Positions 26,880 through 35,142 of a DNA stretch of 64,000 bases are shown piece after piece. Within the stretch, counting starts at the first letter, position 1, and the number at the start of each line of letters is the position of its first letter. The stretch spans positions 1-64,000 of the forward strand of contig CALODL010000001.1 in the NCBI GenBank assembly GCA_942492115.1, written 5' to 3'. The notes under the pieces were generated by a model. That model did not search any database. It was not told where the DNA came from and saw only the letters and a program-made list of their open reading frames with translations. The DNA is from CALODL01 sp942492115. Its GTDB lineage: Bacteria > Planctomycetota > Phycisphaerae > UBA1845 > CAIVHJ01. The position numbers and the translations under genes were made by a program.

Positions 26880-28305
26880 GGGGTCGTTCGCGGTGCAGCC
26901 GAGCATACCCCACCACTGAACACGCCAGCATGATCCCGGTGATCCAGATGATGTGCCAGTCAAGCACATAGCGATACAACAGCGCGCCAGTGAAGGGCAT
27001 GATCAATCCCCTGATTCCCGTGAGGCTCTGGTGGATGCCAAGATACACTGCGTCGTTGGCGCGATCCGAAAAGTGCATGTGGCCCAGTTGCCAAGCCAAT
27101 CGGCCGCCGGCCAATGCAACGCCCATGAGCGTCATGGCCACCAGAATCAATGGCATCGAGACTTGCCAAACAGCCACTGCCAACACCATGCGGCTGATGA
27201 CCCAGATACTCATCTGCACCGACCTGAAATGGAACAGGCCCCAACGATCGAACAGTCGCCCGAACAGCGGCGTGAACGCGACTACCGCGACTTGGGGGAT
27301 GAACGTTAGAACAAGCGCGGCGCTTGCGTACGACACATCGAATTTGTCTTTGAGGATGAAGACGAACGGCACCTGGACCATCATGACGCTGGAACCACTG
27401 ACGAACATCCAGAACATGTAACGACGAAAGCTGCGGTCGTGCAGCAGGATGCCATACGACTGGGCAAACCCGGCCCGCAGAACGTCGAGACGGGTGGCCA
27501 ACCACCCCGGTAGAGCATAGGACGGTTCGGGTGCAGGGCCGTCCAGCAGCGTGGTGGTAGGATCTTTGGGGGCGCCCACGGCGCGTCCACGGATCCTGAC
27601 TCTCTGAAATAGAATCAGGCTGACAACGCCGGCCAGTGCGGCCAGCGGAAAGAACAACCCGTAGGCATCCGGTTCACCCGCGCGGGCAAGTCGGGACAAA
27701 TCGATGTTGAACAGAGTCCCCCCACGACCATCAGGCAGCGTGAGGTGACCATCGAAGTACACACCAATAATTGCGACCCACACACTTCCGATGATCAATT
27801 GCCAGACGGCAAACCGCGCCAGCACTCGGCCGCGCACGTGGGCCGGATAATTCGTCTTCCATATTGTCGTGCGGATCGAATTGGCCGCCTGGATTGCGAT
27901 CCACCCGAGAATGACTTGTGTCGCAAAGACCACGGCCGTGACAGGCGCACGTGGTGAGGTCAGTGTCAAGAACCAAGCAGGGAACGTGTCGGCTGGGAAA
28001 CGATCGCACAAGGGAGTCAAGGCGAAGGTTAACAGCACCAGCGCGCTGGCGGCGAGCGCTGCGGACAGTACGCGTCGTGGTTGGCCTTCACTGGCCAGGC
28101 GCAACCACCACGGAGCAAGCAGGTTTGCAAACGCCATGGCTGCGCCAATCAGCGCCGCGATGAGATCCGAAGCATCAAGCGCCTGGATGGCCACGTAGCT
28201 GCAGAACGGTCCATTGAAACTGCCCCACACGATGGCCCAAAAGCAGACATGGCGCACTTCGGCGCGAAAAATGGCCCGGCTGGTATAGGGGATATCAAAA
28301 GGCAC
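26869..28305 (-). CDS. Major facilitator superfamily transporter
   Basis: The 478-residue product has about twelve hydrophobic segments with a cytosolic middle loop rich in Arg and Pro (residues about 230-265, including DGPAPEPSYALPGW). The pattern TNYPAHVRGRVLARFAVWQL and GRLFDRWGLFHFRSVQ are MFS-like loop motifs between TM2-3 and TM8-9. No substrate can be assigned. The start codon appears to be GTG at 28305 without an obvious ribosome site, so the true start could be slightly different. The gene is separated from the upstream lipoprotein gene by a strong terminator and must have its own promoter, or depend on read-through. Confidence 0.82.
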   Translation of the reverse strand: MPFDIPYTSRAIFRAEVRHVCFWAIVWGSFNGPFCSYVAIQALDASDLIAALIGAAMAFANLLAPWWLRLASEGQPRRVLSAALAASALVLLTFALTPLCDRFPADTFPAWFLTLTSPRAPVTAVVFATQVILGWIAIQAANSIRTTIWKTNYPAHVRGRVLARFAVWQLIIGSVWVAIIGVYFDGHLTLPDGRGGTLFNIDLSRLARAGEPDAYGLFFPLAALAGVVSLILFQRVRIRGRAVGAPKDPTTTLLDGPAPEPSYALPGWLATRLDVLRAGFAQSYGILLHDRSFRRYMFWMFVSGSSVMMVQVPFVFILKDKFDVSYASAALVLTFIPQVAVVAFTPLFGRLFDRWGLFHFRSVQMSIWVISRMVLAVAVWQVSMPLILVAMTLMGVALAGGRLAWQLGHMHFSDRANDAVYLGIHQSLTGIRGLIMPFTGALLYRYVLDWHIIWITGIMLACSVVGYARLHRERPLSV

Positions 28306-28334
28306 GCGGTAGATGATCGGCGGAATGGGCCCAA

Positions 28335-28369
28335 AAGAAAAACGCCTTCATCCGTGAGGATGAAGGCGT
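28335..28369 (-). terminator. Rho-independent terminator after the small lipoprotein gene
   Basis: A perfect 12-base inverted repeat (28342-28353 and 28358-28369, arm ACGCCTTCATCC) with a 4-base loop is followed on the minus strand by a T-rich run ending near 28335. It lies 29 bases past the lipoprotein stop codon. Confidence 0.88.
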
Positions 28370-28397
28370 GTTGTATCGCAGGCTTTGAAATTGCGTA

Positions 28398-28601
28398 TCA
28401 ATGCCACCGCGACAGACGCGAGCGGCGATCCGATAACAGCAGGACATCGAGGTCATCGTTGGCCATCTCGAGATCGCTCTTGAGAATGGTGTCAGACAAG
28501 TGAGCGCGCTCTTCTGCGGAGCGGCTGAAACTCTTGCCACAGCCGACTACTGTGGAAGCCGCCGTCATGGCAATTAACACGATCATCAGTCGTTTGTTCA
28601 T
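28398..28601 (-). CDS. Small lipoprotein
   Basis: A 67-residue product. The N-terminus MNKRLMIVLIAMTAASTVVG precedes Cys21, a clear lipobox (V-V-G-C), so the mature lipoprotein has only about 47 residues. The mature part is charged and mostly helical (ERAHLSDTILKSDLEMAND) and ends SRLSRWH. GGGGGAG lies 7 bases before the ATG, a strong ribosome site. A terminator follows the gene at once, so it is a single-gene transcript. Small lipoproteins of this shape are common in Planctomycetota; the function is unknown. Confidence 0.78.
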   Translation of the reverse strand: MNKRLMIVLIAMTAASTVVGCGKSFSRSAEERAHLSDTILKSDLEMANDDLDVLLLSDRRSRLSRWH

Positions 28602-28719
28602 TGGTTCACTCCCCCGTCGAAGCTAACAGCACGGACCTCTCTCAGTCACTCTATGTTAGTGGACCAGATGAGCATACGTCAAACGATATGCGGGGCAAAG
28701 CTGTGGATGCTCTAACGAG

Positions 28720-29037
28720 TCACCCTGTTTGATTTTCCTGCGGGACCGTCGTGGCCGGAGTGAACTCCTCAGCCAGGCGGGCCAGTCGCTTGCCCGGCTG
28801 AAAGGACACGACTGTTTTGGGGGGAACGCGCAAGGGCTCATTCGTGCGGGGATTACGAGCTACGCGAGCGGCCCTTCTCTTAACTTCGAAAACGCCAAAG
28901 TTGCGCAGTTCGATACGTCCTTCCTTCTCCAATGAGCGGACGATGGAATCGAGTACGAACTGAACTATTTGTTTGGCGAGTCCCTGATCGATCCCATACT
29001 GGGCGGACACCTCGCGAACAATCTCTTTCTTGGTCAT
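28720..29037 (-). CDS. HU/IHF family DNA-binding protein
   Basis: A 105-residue histone-like protein. The fold is recognisable from MTKKEIVREVSAQYGIDQGL (dimer helices), GRIELRNFGVFEVKRR and the beta-arm ARNPRTNEPLRVPPKTVVSF, with the Pro at the arm tip. Such proteins bend DNA and act as nucleoid components. The short C-terminal tail (after residue 92) lacks the Lys/Ala-rich extension of some planctomycete HU proteins. Whether this is HU or IHF-like cannot be told from sequence. The gene is monocistronic, divergent from the MBL-hydrolase gene, across an AT-rich region. Confidence 0.93.
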   Translation of the reverse strand: MTKKEIVREVSAQYGIDQGLAKQIVQFVLDSIVRSLEKEGRIELRNFGVFEVKRRAARVARNPRTNEPLRVPPKTVVSFQPGKRLARLAEEFTPATTVPQENQTG

Positions 29038-29296
29038 CTCGCTTGGCCCTCTTGGCGGTTAGATCAGGCTTAGGAATGACGTAAGCCCAACAGCACTAAC
29101 ACGATGGTCATCGATTTGGTCAATGTTGTCAAGATGAAATCTAACAAACCAGAACAAGCCCGCAAGGCCTCTATTTCAGCTAAGTCAAACCAGGAAAAGG
29201 CTTTATTGTTATTATTATTAATGGGGAGCGGCTTCAGAATGGTCTGTGGTGCCCGCTGGACAGTGGTTAAGTTATTGTTGTACAGTGTTTTAAGTT
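29038..29296. promoter_or_regulatory. AT-rich divergent promoter region (HU-like / MBL hydrolase)
   Basis: This 259-base region is clearly richer in A and T than its neighbours (for example the TTATTGTTATTATTATTAAT run near 29202-29221). On the minus strand a consensus -35 TTGACA lies at 29127-29132 with a second TTGACC 9 bases further on. Matching -10 boxes are weak. It separates divergent genes and should hold both promoters. An apparent 90-residue frame at 29104 on the plus strand is not credible. Confidence 0.4.
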
Positions 29297-29977
29297 ATGG
29301 CAAGCAACACTTTGATTCTCTCTGCGTTTCCAGATCCGATGTATGCCCAGAATGCGCGCGTGGTGTCGGTGGGTGAGGACGGGGCGTGCTGGCTCGTCGA
29401 CCCCGGGTTGCCGCCTGCGACGCGGCAAATGCTCGACCATGTTGCGGCACGCGGTCTGCGGCCGGAAGCCGTGATGCTGACCCACGCGCATTCCGACCAC
29501 ATTGCTGGTGTTCCGGAAGTGCTCGAGGCCCATCCCGATTTGCCGGTGTGGCTGGCGACAGCCGAGTGGTCGTACCTCGAAGATCCGATGAACAACCTGT
29601 CGGCGATGATCGGGTTGGCCTTGTCGTTCAGCGTTCCGCGGTTGGAAGACCTGGCCCCTGGAAAAGAACTGACACTGGGGTCGACGACGTGGTCGGTGAT
29701 CGATACGGGCGGCCATTCACCGGGCGGACGTACGCTGTACTGCCCGGGCGAGGGCGTGGCGATCGTGGGGGATTCTCTGTTTTCCGGGGGAATAGGCCGC
29801 TACGACTTCCCACATAGTGACGGACGTTTGTTGCTAGCCAACATTCGTGAGCATCTGTTGACGCTTCCGGACGAGACACGTGTGTTCTGTGGACACGGTC
29901 CCGACACCACGATCGGACAGGAGCGGCGCTACAATCCCTACGTCGGTGAGTCTGCGGGCGGCCTGGAGCTCCTCTAA
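29297..29977 (+). CDS. MBL-fold metallohydrolase, glyoxalase II-like
   Basis: A 226-residue metallo-beta-lactamase-fold hydrolase. The metal motif THAHSDH (62-68) supplies H63, H65, D67 and H68; further ligands are the His in TGGHSPG, the Asp in VGDSLF and the His in CGHGPDTT. The spacing is that of the glyoxalase II-like branch (S-lactoylglutathione or other thioester hydrolases), with the short GPDTTIGQERRYNPY end typical of YcbL-type proteins. The natural substrate is unknown. The ATG at 29297 lies at the end of an AT-rich leader. No glyoxalase I gene is nearby. Confidence 0.9.
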   Translation: MASNTLILSAFPDPMYAQNARVVSVGEDGACWLVDPGLPPATRQMLDHVAARGLRPEAVMLTHAHSDHIAGVPEVLEAHPDLPVWLATAEWSYLEDPMNNLSAMIGLALSFSVPRLEDLAPGKELTLGSTTWSVIDTGGHSPGGRTLYCPGEGVAIVGDSLFSGGIGRYDFPHSDGRLLLANIREHLLTLPDETRVFCGHGPDTTIGQERRYNPYVGESAGGLELL

Positions 29978-30230
29978 GACCCTGCCCAATTCCTGCCGGC
30001 GGCGGACCGGGCGGTTGTTCACAAGCGCCCGCGTCGTTCGGCTCACCTGAACCGCAATTCTGACTCAAACCTGGCGTGGCGTTCAGCAGTTCCACGAAAA
30101 CACTTGAATCCAGCCGTTCAGCGGTCGATCTACCTCAAGAGAGCGTGCGCCCGGCACCACACGCTGGCGATGAATGCGGGGCCGGTGATCGCAGAAGGTT
30201 ATTGACGACGTTTCCCGACAGGACATTTCG

Positions 30231-31136
30231 TTGGACCGTACCACGCACATGACGAACGCCTTCACGGTCGATCTTGAAGACTGGGCCCACGGCTTGCTCG
30301 GGGGGCAGACGCCCTTGACGGACCGCGTGGTACGCAACGTCGATCGCGTGCTGCAGCTCTTGGATGAATGCAATGTTCGCGCGACGTTTTTCGCTTTGGG
30401 GCAAGCCTGTGAGGCATTTCCGGGAATGCTTGCCGATGTTGCAGCCGCCGGGCATGAGATCGCCAGCCATGGTTATGGTCACGAACGTGTGTGTGATTTG
30501 ACGCCCGATGCTTTTCGCGATGACGTGCGGCGGAGCGTGGACGTCATCGGTGAGCAAACAGGCCGTGCGCCGCTCGGCTATCGCGCTCCGCAGTTTTCCA
30601 TCACACAGGACACGTTGTGGACCGGGCCGATCCTGGAGGAGCTGGGGTTCATCTATTCATCGAGCATTTTCCCATGTGCTGGCAGGCGCTACGGGATTCC
30701 TTGCGCGCCGCATCGAGCGTTTTGCTGGGGCGACTGGACGGCATATCGCCGCGTGCTTGCGACCCCATGTCAATTGATCGAGTTCCCGATGACGACAATT
30801 CAAGTCGGCGGACAGTACGTGCCGTCCTGTGGAGGCGGGTGGTTGCGTTTGTGGCCGACGCACATCCATCGTACGGCCATCCGGCAGGCACATGCCGATA
30901 ACCGTCCGGCAGTCATTTACATCCATCCCTATGAATTGGATCTCTACGAGGTTGGCGAGTCGCTCGATGCCGGGCTGCAGGTCAGCAGGACAGTCGCTTT
31001 CAAGCAGGCCCTGTTCCGCAGCCGGGTCCGTCCGCGCCTGCGGGCGTTGCTCGGCCAATTCGATTTTGCGCCCATGATCGAGGTTCTGAGGGCATCAGGC
31101 CACACCCGGCAGGCCCCCGCACCCTGTCTTGCCTGA
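30231..31136 (+). CDS. Polysaccharide deacetylase (NodB fold, XrtA/PEP-CTERM-locus subfamily)
   Basis: A 301-residue carbohydrate esterase 4 protein. The catalytic motifs are FTVDLEDW (first Asp pair), HEIASHGYGH (metal His), GYRAPQFSI and IHPYELD. The C-terminal extension resembles the DUF3473 tail of the deacetylase found in exosortase-linked exopolysaccharide loci. It would remove N-acetyl groups from a surface glycan. The start is probably TTG at 30231, with AGGA seven bases before it; the ATG at 30249 is the alternative. No exosortase gene is in the window. Neighbours on the same strand are unrelated lipoproteins. Confidence 0.88.
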   Translation: MDRTTHMTNAFTVDLEDWAHGLLGGQTPLTDRVVRNVDRVLQLLDECNVRATFFALGQACEAFPGMLADVAAAGHEIASHGYGHERVCDLTPDAFRDDVRRSVDVIGEQTGRAPLGYRAPQFSITQDTLWTGPILEELGFIYSSSIFPCAGRRYGIPCAPHRAFCWGDWTAYRRVLATPCQLIEFPMTTIQVGGQYVPSCGGGWLRLWPTHIHRTAIRQAHADNRPAVIYIHPYELDLYEVGESLDAGLQVSRTVAFKQALFRSRVRPRLRALLGQFDFAPMIEVLRASGHTRQAPAPCLA

Positions 31137-31405
31137 CATCTGCATGTTATGCGCAGACCGCGCAGATCCTGCCCTTTCTTCTGGCCAGTCTTGAAGTCGT
31201 GAAGCACGGACCGGATGCCTGACGATAACACTCGGTTATCGGACAGTTCCAGGATCTGACCGTGGCCCGCAGTGCACCCTCGTTTGCCGCTTTTTGGTGA
31301 TCGAGCCCTGGTGTCGAGCCGATACGAGGACCAGCCCCAGCCAGGGATGGGAAGCCGGGTTGAGTGTTCGTGTCATACCCACTGCTCGCCGTGGAGGAGT
31401 CTGAC

Positions 31406-32647
31406 GTGCTCGCGCGCAGAGGAAACATACTGATTGCACTATCGTTGGGTCTCGGGTCGTTGTTCGGTTGTCAGAAACCCGAGGAACAGGTCGTCGAATT
31501 CGTCGAACTTCCTCCGGCACCGCATGGCCCACTCCTGGTTTCCGGACGTGATGCGCAGATCTCGCTCTTCGGAGAACTGCCGAACGTTCCCGGCTACAAT
31601 TTCGAATCCCGCGCCGCGGTCTCCTTGCGTCAGCATTCCTACCCAACAGATGGCAGTGACTTCGATCCGTCAGTCAGCCGGGAAGGCCAGATGATGGTTT
31701 TCTCGTCCACCCGACACGCGCTCACGCCAGACATCTATATAAAGGATGTCGATGGTATGGCGGTGACTCAGCTGACCAGCGATCCGTCCTCGGACATCCA
31801 ACCCGCGATCAGCCCGGACGGCCGTCGCGTCGCCTTCGCCAGCGATCGGGGAGGCAATTGGGATATTTGGGTGGTCAATATCGATGGCCAGCAGCCGATT
31901 CAGGTGACCTCGAATCCTTCCCACGAGGTTCATCCCTCGTGGTCACCGGATGGCAGAAACCTGGTCTTCAGCAGCCTGCCGGAACGGGGTGGTCAGTGGG
32001 AATTGTGGACGGCGTCAGCCGAAGCCGGAGCGGTGAAGAAGTTCATCGGTTACGGGTTATTCCCGGAATGGTCGCCCAGTTCGGACACCATCCTCTTTCA
32101 GCGTGCCCGTCGCCGCGGTAGCCGGTGGTTCAGTCTGTGGACCATGCAGCTGATCAACGGCGAGCCACGAATGCCGACCGAGATCTGTTCCAGTGCCGAG
32201 CATGCCATGATCCTGCCGACCTGGTCACCAGACGGCAGACAGATCGCCTATTGCGCTGTCGCCAGTGCCGATTCACTTCGAGAAGACGGTCGGGGCGAGT
32301 TCCAGCGCGCGGACGTGTGGATGGTCGATTCCGACGGCAGAGGTCGAGTGCGTCTGACGGAAGGCACCGGGGCCAACTACGCACCGGCTTGGTCCAAGCT
32401 TGGGCGAATCTTCTTCACTTCGGATCGTGGTGACCAAACCACCGAGGCCGTGTGGTCGGTCATCCCGCTGCGGGCTCCATTGACGGCCCAGGTGCGCCCG
32501 AGCAACGACTCCTACAGCCGATCGCATGAAGAGCGGGCGGATGAATTGATCGGCGACCAGGCCCGTAAACGCCTCGAAACGGTCGGCTGGCCCAGCCAGG
32601 GCCGCCGCATGACAACGCAACCGGACGAAATGCCCCAAGGCCGATAA
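31406..32647 (+). CDS. TolB-like beta-propeller lipoprotein
   Basis: The 413-residue product carries several PD40/WD40-like repeats typical of TolB: DFDPSVSREGQMMVFSSTR, DIQPAISPDGRRVAFASDRG, EVHPSWSPDGRNLVFSS and LPTWSPDGRQIAYC. I start at the GTG at 31406 because GGAGGAG sits 6-7 bases before it; the following residues form a signal peptide ending LGSLFG with Cys22 as lipidated residue. The upstream frame to 31364 is not family-like. The mature protein would be a periplasm-side propeller. No pal or tolA gene is adjacent. A second lipoprotein gene follows at 32784. Confidence 0.85.
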   Translation: MLARRGNILIALSLGLGSLFGCQKPEEQVVEFVELPPAPHGPLLVSGRDAQISLFGELPNVPGYNFESRAAVSLRQHSYPTDGSDFDPSVSREGQMMVFSSTRHALTPDIYIKDVDGMAVTQLTSDPSSDIQPAISPDGRRVAFASDRGGNWDIWVVNIDGQQPIQVTSNPSHEVHPSWSPDGRNLVFSSLPERGGQWELWTASAEAGAVKKFIGYGLFPEWSPSSDTILFQRARRRGSRWFSLWTMQLINGEPRMPTEICSSAEHAMILPTWSPDGRQIAYCAVASADSLREDGRGEFQRADVWMVDSDGRGRVRLTEGTGANYAPAWSKLGRIFFTSDRGDQTTEAVWSVIPLRAPLTAQVRPSNDSYSRSHEERADELIGDQARKRLETVGWPSQGRRMTTQPDEMPQGR

Positions 32648-32783
32648 TCCTCGGCCACAGTCTGCAGACAGGCAGTTTTTTAGTCGATGTAGATATAGGC
32701 CGGATTCATAAGCATGGCCCGCCGTTGGGGAACGGAGAACCTGAGAGGCAGCGGGGAGCAGCGGCCGGCCGACAGGATCATGG

Positions 32784-33497
32784 ATGATCGCGAACAACGT
32801 ATGTGGCTGTGTGGCGCTGGTGTTGTGGGCCTGCGGAGTCGTGGGTTGCCAACAGCCTCGCCCTGAAGCGGTGCTCGCTGATGCCGACATCCACATGACT
32901 CTGGCGGTGGCCCCGGCATTGAATCATAGCGGGGCGAGTGATTTCGATTCGATTCGTGCGGCCGAAATCATGACCAGCGAGTTGGGCCAGTTCGACGGTG
33001 TCACGACGATCAGTGTGACGAGGGTGCTCGCTCAACTCGACGAACAGGGTACGACACGGATCGAATCTCCGTCCGAAGCCCTCGAGATAGCTGAACGACT
33101 CGGAGCCGATGGAATCATCGTCTTCGCAGTCACCGAATACGACCCCTATGACCCACCGGTTATCGGGATCGCCGCTCAGATTTACGGCTACGGCTCGGAT
33201 GCGCCGTGGTTCGATCCGGTGGGCACGTCGCGACAGGCGAGTCCACCACAGATTCGCACGGGTTCGCCGAAACCACGCGTTGAGTATCAACGCACGATCG
33301 ACGCCCGCAGCGACCAGGTGGTCAAGGGCATCAAGGCGTTTGCCAAGCGACGAAACGCGGAAGATAGCCCCTATGGATGGCGCAAGTACTTGGCTACGCA
33401 GGAAGACTACTTGCGATTCTGTAGTTTCACAGTGCTGTGCGAGCTATTTCGTCAAGAAGTAACTCACGTTGCACCCGCTCATGAACGAAAGAAATGA
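32784..33497 (+). CDS. Lipoprotein of unknown function
   Basis: A 237-residue product with a signal peptide and lipobox (LWACGVVGC, Cys22). The mature part begins with LADADIHMTLAVAPALNHSG and has the outline of an exported GNA1162/CsgG-like fold: a strand, then SIRAAEIMTSELGQFDGV and LEIAERLGADGIIVFAVTEY, a pattern also seen in TolB-N-like proteins. The C-terminal half (DPVGTSRQASPPQIRTG onward) is basic with helices. I would not assign a function beyond outer-membrane-directed lipoprotein. It lies between the propeller lipoprotein and a 68-residue gene 9 bases downstream, and these may be one unit. Confidence 0.75.
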   Translation: MIANNVCGCVALVLWACGVVGCQQPRPEAVLADADIHMTLAVAPALNHSGASDFDSIRAAEIMTSELGQFDGVTTISVTRVLAQLDEQGTTRIESPSEALEIAERLGADGIIVFAVTEYDPYDPPVIGIAAQIYGYGSDAPWFDPVGTSRQASPPQIRTGSPKPRVEYQRTIDARSDQVVKGIKAFAKRRNAEDSPYGWRKYLATQEDYLRFCSFTVLCELFRQEVTHVAPAHERKK

Positions 33498-33506
33498 AGG
33501 ATCGGG

Positions 33507-33713
33507 ATGATGAAGACCATGCAGTTATCACTGGTCAAAGGTCAGGAACGATTCGTGTTTCGATACCAGCCCGGTCGCGAAGCAGAAGTCATTAGCTCAT
33601 TTGCAGACTTGGCATCCGATGCACAGAACGAGTTCGACTGGTTCGATGCGGCGGTACTGAGTTATCAGATGGGTCGCCGATTGGAGAGGGAACTGGACGA
33701 AGTTGCCACGTGA
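33507..33713 (+). CDS. Small conserved-looking protein
   Basis: A 68-residue soluble product (MMKTMQLSLVKGQERFVFRY start). It mixes beta strands near the N-terminus with an acidic helical end (AAVLSYQMGRRLERELDEV). AAGGA lies a few bases before the ATGATG start. It begins 9 bases after the stop of the lipoprotein at 32784, which supports it being a genuine, co-transcribed gene. I do not recognise the family. Its position just ahead of a hairpin cluster suggests it ends the transcription unit. Confidence 0.65.
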   Translation: MMKTMQLSLVKGQERFVFRYQPGREAEVISSFADLASDAQNEFDWFDAAVLSYQMGRRLERELDEVAT

Positions 33714-33813
33714 ACGTCGGTACTTTGCAAGACGCGGGAGGCGTCCTGTGCCAGTCCGGCGGTTACGCCGGTCGTGGCTTCCTGGCGGAGTCGGGGGGTC
33801 GTTGTCCGAGAGA

Positions 33814-33839
33814 GTAGCTGTGCCGCAGCTACGGGTTTT
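33814..33839 (+). terminator. Probable terminator before the recombinase gene
   Basis: The arms GTAGCTG (33814-33820) and CAGCTAC (33826-33832) form a 7-base stem with a 5-base loop, followed by GGGTTTT. Two further short hairpins lie just upstream. The short T-run makes the call moderate. Confidence 0.4.
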
Positions 33840-33853
33840 CGCCGCAGCAGTGA

Positions 33854-34864
33854 ATGATCATGACCGCGTGCCCTGTCATTGAAGAATTCTTGAACTATCT
33901 GAGGTTCGAGCGTCACTTTTCGCCTCATACGGCGAAGTGTTACGCCGCAGACCTGGACCAGTACTGCACGTTCCTGAGTCAGGACGAGCCATCGGGACTG
34001 GCTGCCCCATCCTATGGGGTAACCGGGATGACGGTATCGGTCGCCCCCGCAGATCCTGCGGATGGGTCGGCCAACACCGAAGCCAAGACGTCCATTCAGC
34101 AGAAGCTGTTTGCCGTCGATCCCGAAGAGGTGCGTCGCTTTCTCATTTTCCTGAACGAGCAGGACTACTCGAAATCGACCATTGCGCGCAAGCTGGCGAC
34201 ACTACGGAGCTTCTATAAGTTCTGTTTGCGTCGGGCTTATGTGAAGAGCAATCCGATGGTATCGATTCGCACTCCGAAGCAGGAACGTCGCCTGCCGAAG
34301 TACCTCGAGCTCGACCAGATCTTGAGGCTCCTTCAGGCTCCCGACGACACGACCCTGTTAGGATCGCGCGATCGCGCCATGCTCGAGGTCATGTTCTCAA
34401 CCGGCGTCCGCGTCAGCGAGCTGGTCGAATTGCGTTCTGCGGATGTCGATTTCGAATCGGAAACGATTCGTATTCGCGGAAAGGGCAAGAAGGAGCGCAT
34501 CAGCCCGGTGTCGCCTTCTGCTCTCGTGGCTTTGCGGAACTATACAGAGATCCGCAACTCCGATCCGCGTGCCAGTCAATTCGATTGCGAGATGCTGTTC
34601 ATCAACAAGCACGGCAAACGCCTCAGCACCCGCAGCGTGCGCCGTAAACTGGACAAGTATCTGCTCGAGACCGGCCTCGATCCGTCCGTCAGTCCGCACA
34701 CGCTGCGTCACAGTTTCGCGACGCACATGCTCAACAACGGTGCGGACCTCCGGAGCGTTCAAGAGATGCTCGGGCATCAGTCGATTTCAACGACCCAGGC
34801 CTACACCTATTTGACGACCCGGAAGATCAAAGAGACCTACGACGAGAGCCATCCGCGGTCATAG
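33854..34864 (+). CDS. XerC/XerD-type tyrosine recombinase
   Basis: A 336-residue site-specific recombinase of the XerC/D type, which resolves chromosome dimers at dif. The catalytic set is complete: R186, K210, H282, R285, H308 and nucleophile Y317. The N-terminal SAM-like core-binding domain is split by an insert of about 40 residues (roughly 45-85, Pro/Ala/Thr-rich, APADPADGSANTEAKTS), which normal Xer proteins (about 300 residues) lack. No dif-like site, phage or integron context is seen, so a chromosomal Xer role is likely. The gene is followed by two tandem hairpins acting as terminator. Confidence 0.9.
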   Translation: MIMTACPVIEEFLNYLRFERHFSPHTAKCYAADLDQYCTFLSQDEPSGLAAPSYGVTGMTVSVAPADPADGSANTEAKTSIQQKLFAVDPEEVRRFLIFLNEQDYSKSTIARKLATLRSFYKFCLRRAYVKSNPMVSIRTPKQERRLPKYLELDQILRLLQAPDDTTLLGSRDRAMLEVMFSTGVRVSELVELRSADVDFESETIRIRGKGKKERISPVSPSALVALRNYTEIRNSDPRASQFDCEMLFINKHGKRLSTRSVRRKLDKYLLETGLDPSVSPHTLRHSFATHMLNNGADLRSVQEMLGHQSISTTQAYTYLTTRKIKETYDESHPRS

Positions 34865-34877
34865 ATTTGCAAATCAC

Positions 34878-34933
34878 GCCCGCACCTGCGGGCTTTCAGG
34901 CCATCCGAAAACGCCGCCCGCGGGCGGCGTTTT
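34878..34933 (+). terminator. Two tandem hairpins, the second a strong rho-independent terminator
   Basis: The first stem is GCCCGC/GCGGGC (34878-34893). The second, 34908-34933, is a perfect 26-base palindrome (AAAACGCCGCCCG and its complement) whose A and T ends make it able to stop transcription in both directions. Confidence 0.85.
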
Positions 34934-35012
34934 CATGCGCGAGGTCCGCTTCCCTCAGGTGGCCGCGGATTCGCGGGCTCCGGCTGGATCGATGCCGCTT
35001 GCCCCCCCCCAA

Positions 35013-35041
35013 GCTTTATTCCCACAAAAAACCGCTATAAT
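35013..35041 (+). promoter_or_regulatory. Candidate sigma-70 promoter for the acyl-CoA dehydrogenase gene
   Basis: A perfect TATAAT is at 35036-35041. The best upstream box, GCTTTA at 35013-35018 (17-base spacing), fits poorly. A C9-10 run just before it (35001-35010) is unusual. It is about 100 bases before the gene start. Confidence 0.4.
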
Positions 35042-35142
35042 GACCGGTCTTCCAGGCACCGCAGCGCGTGTGAGTCTGTGTACGTTCGCGATGCGGTCTC
35101 TAAGCTGCCGGAAGAGTGATCAACATCGATGTGGAGACAGTC

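Noticed and set aside
29104..29376. 90-residue frame in the AT-rich region
   Set aside because: Low complexity run of Leu from TTATTATTA repeats and no family match; it overlaps the MBL gene start.
31137..31405. Possible RNA gene before the propeller lipoprotein
   Set aside because: No conserved stem pattern or terminator seen.
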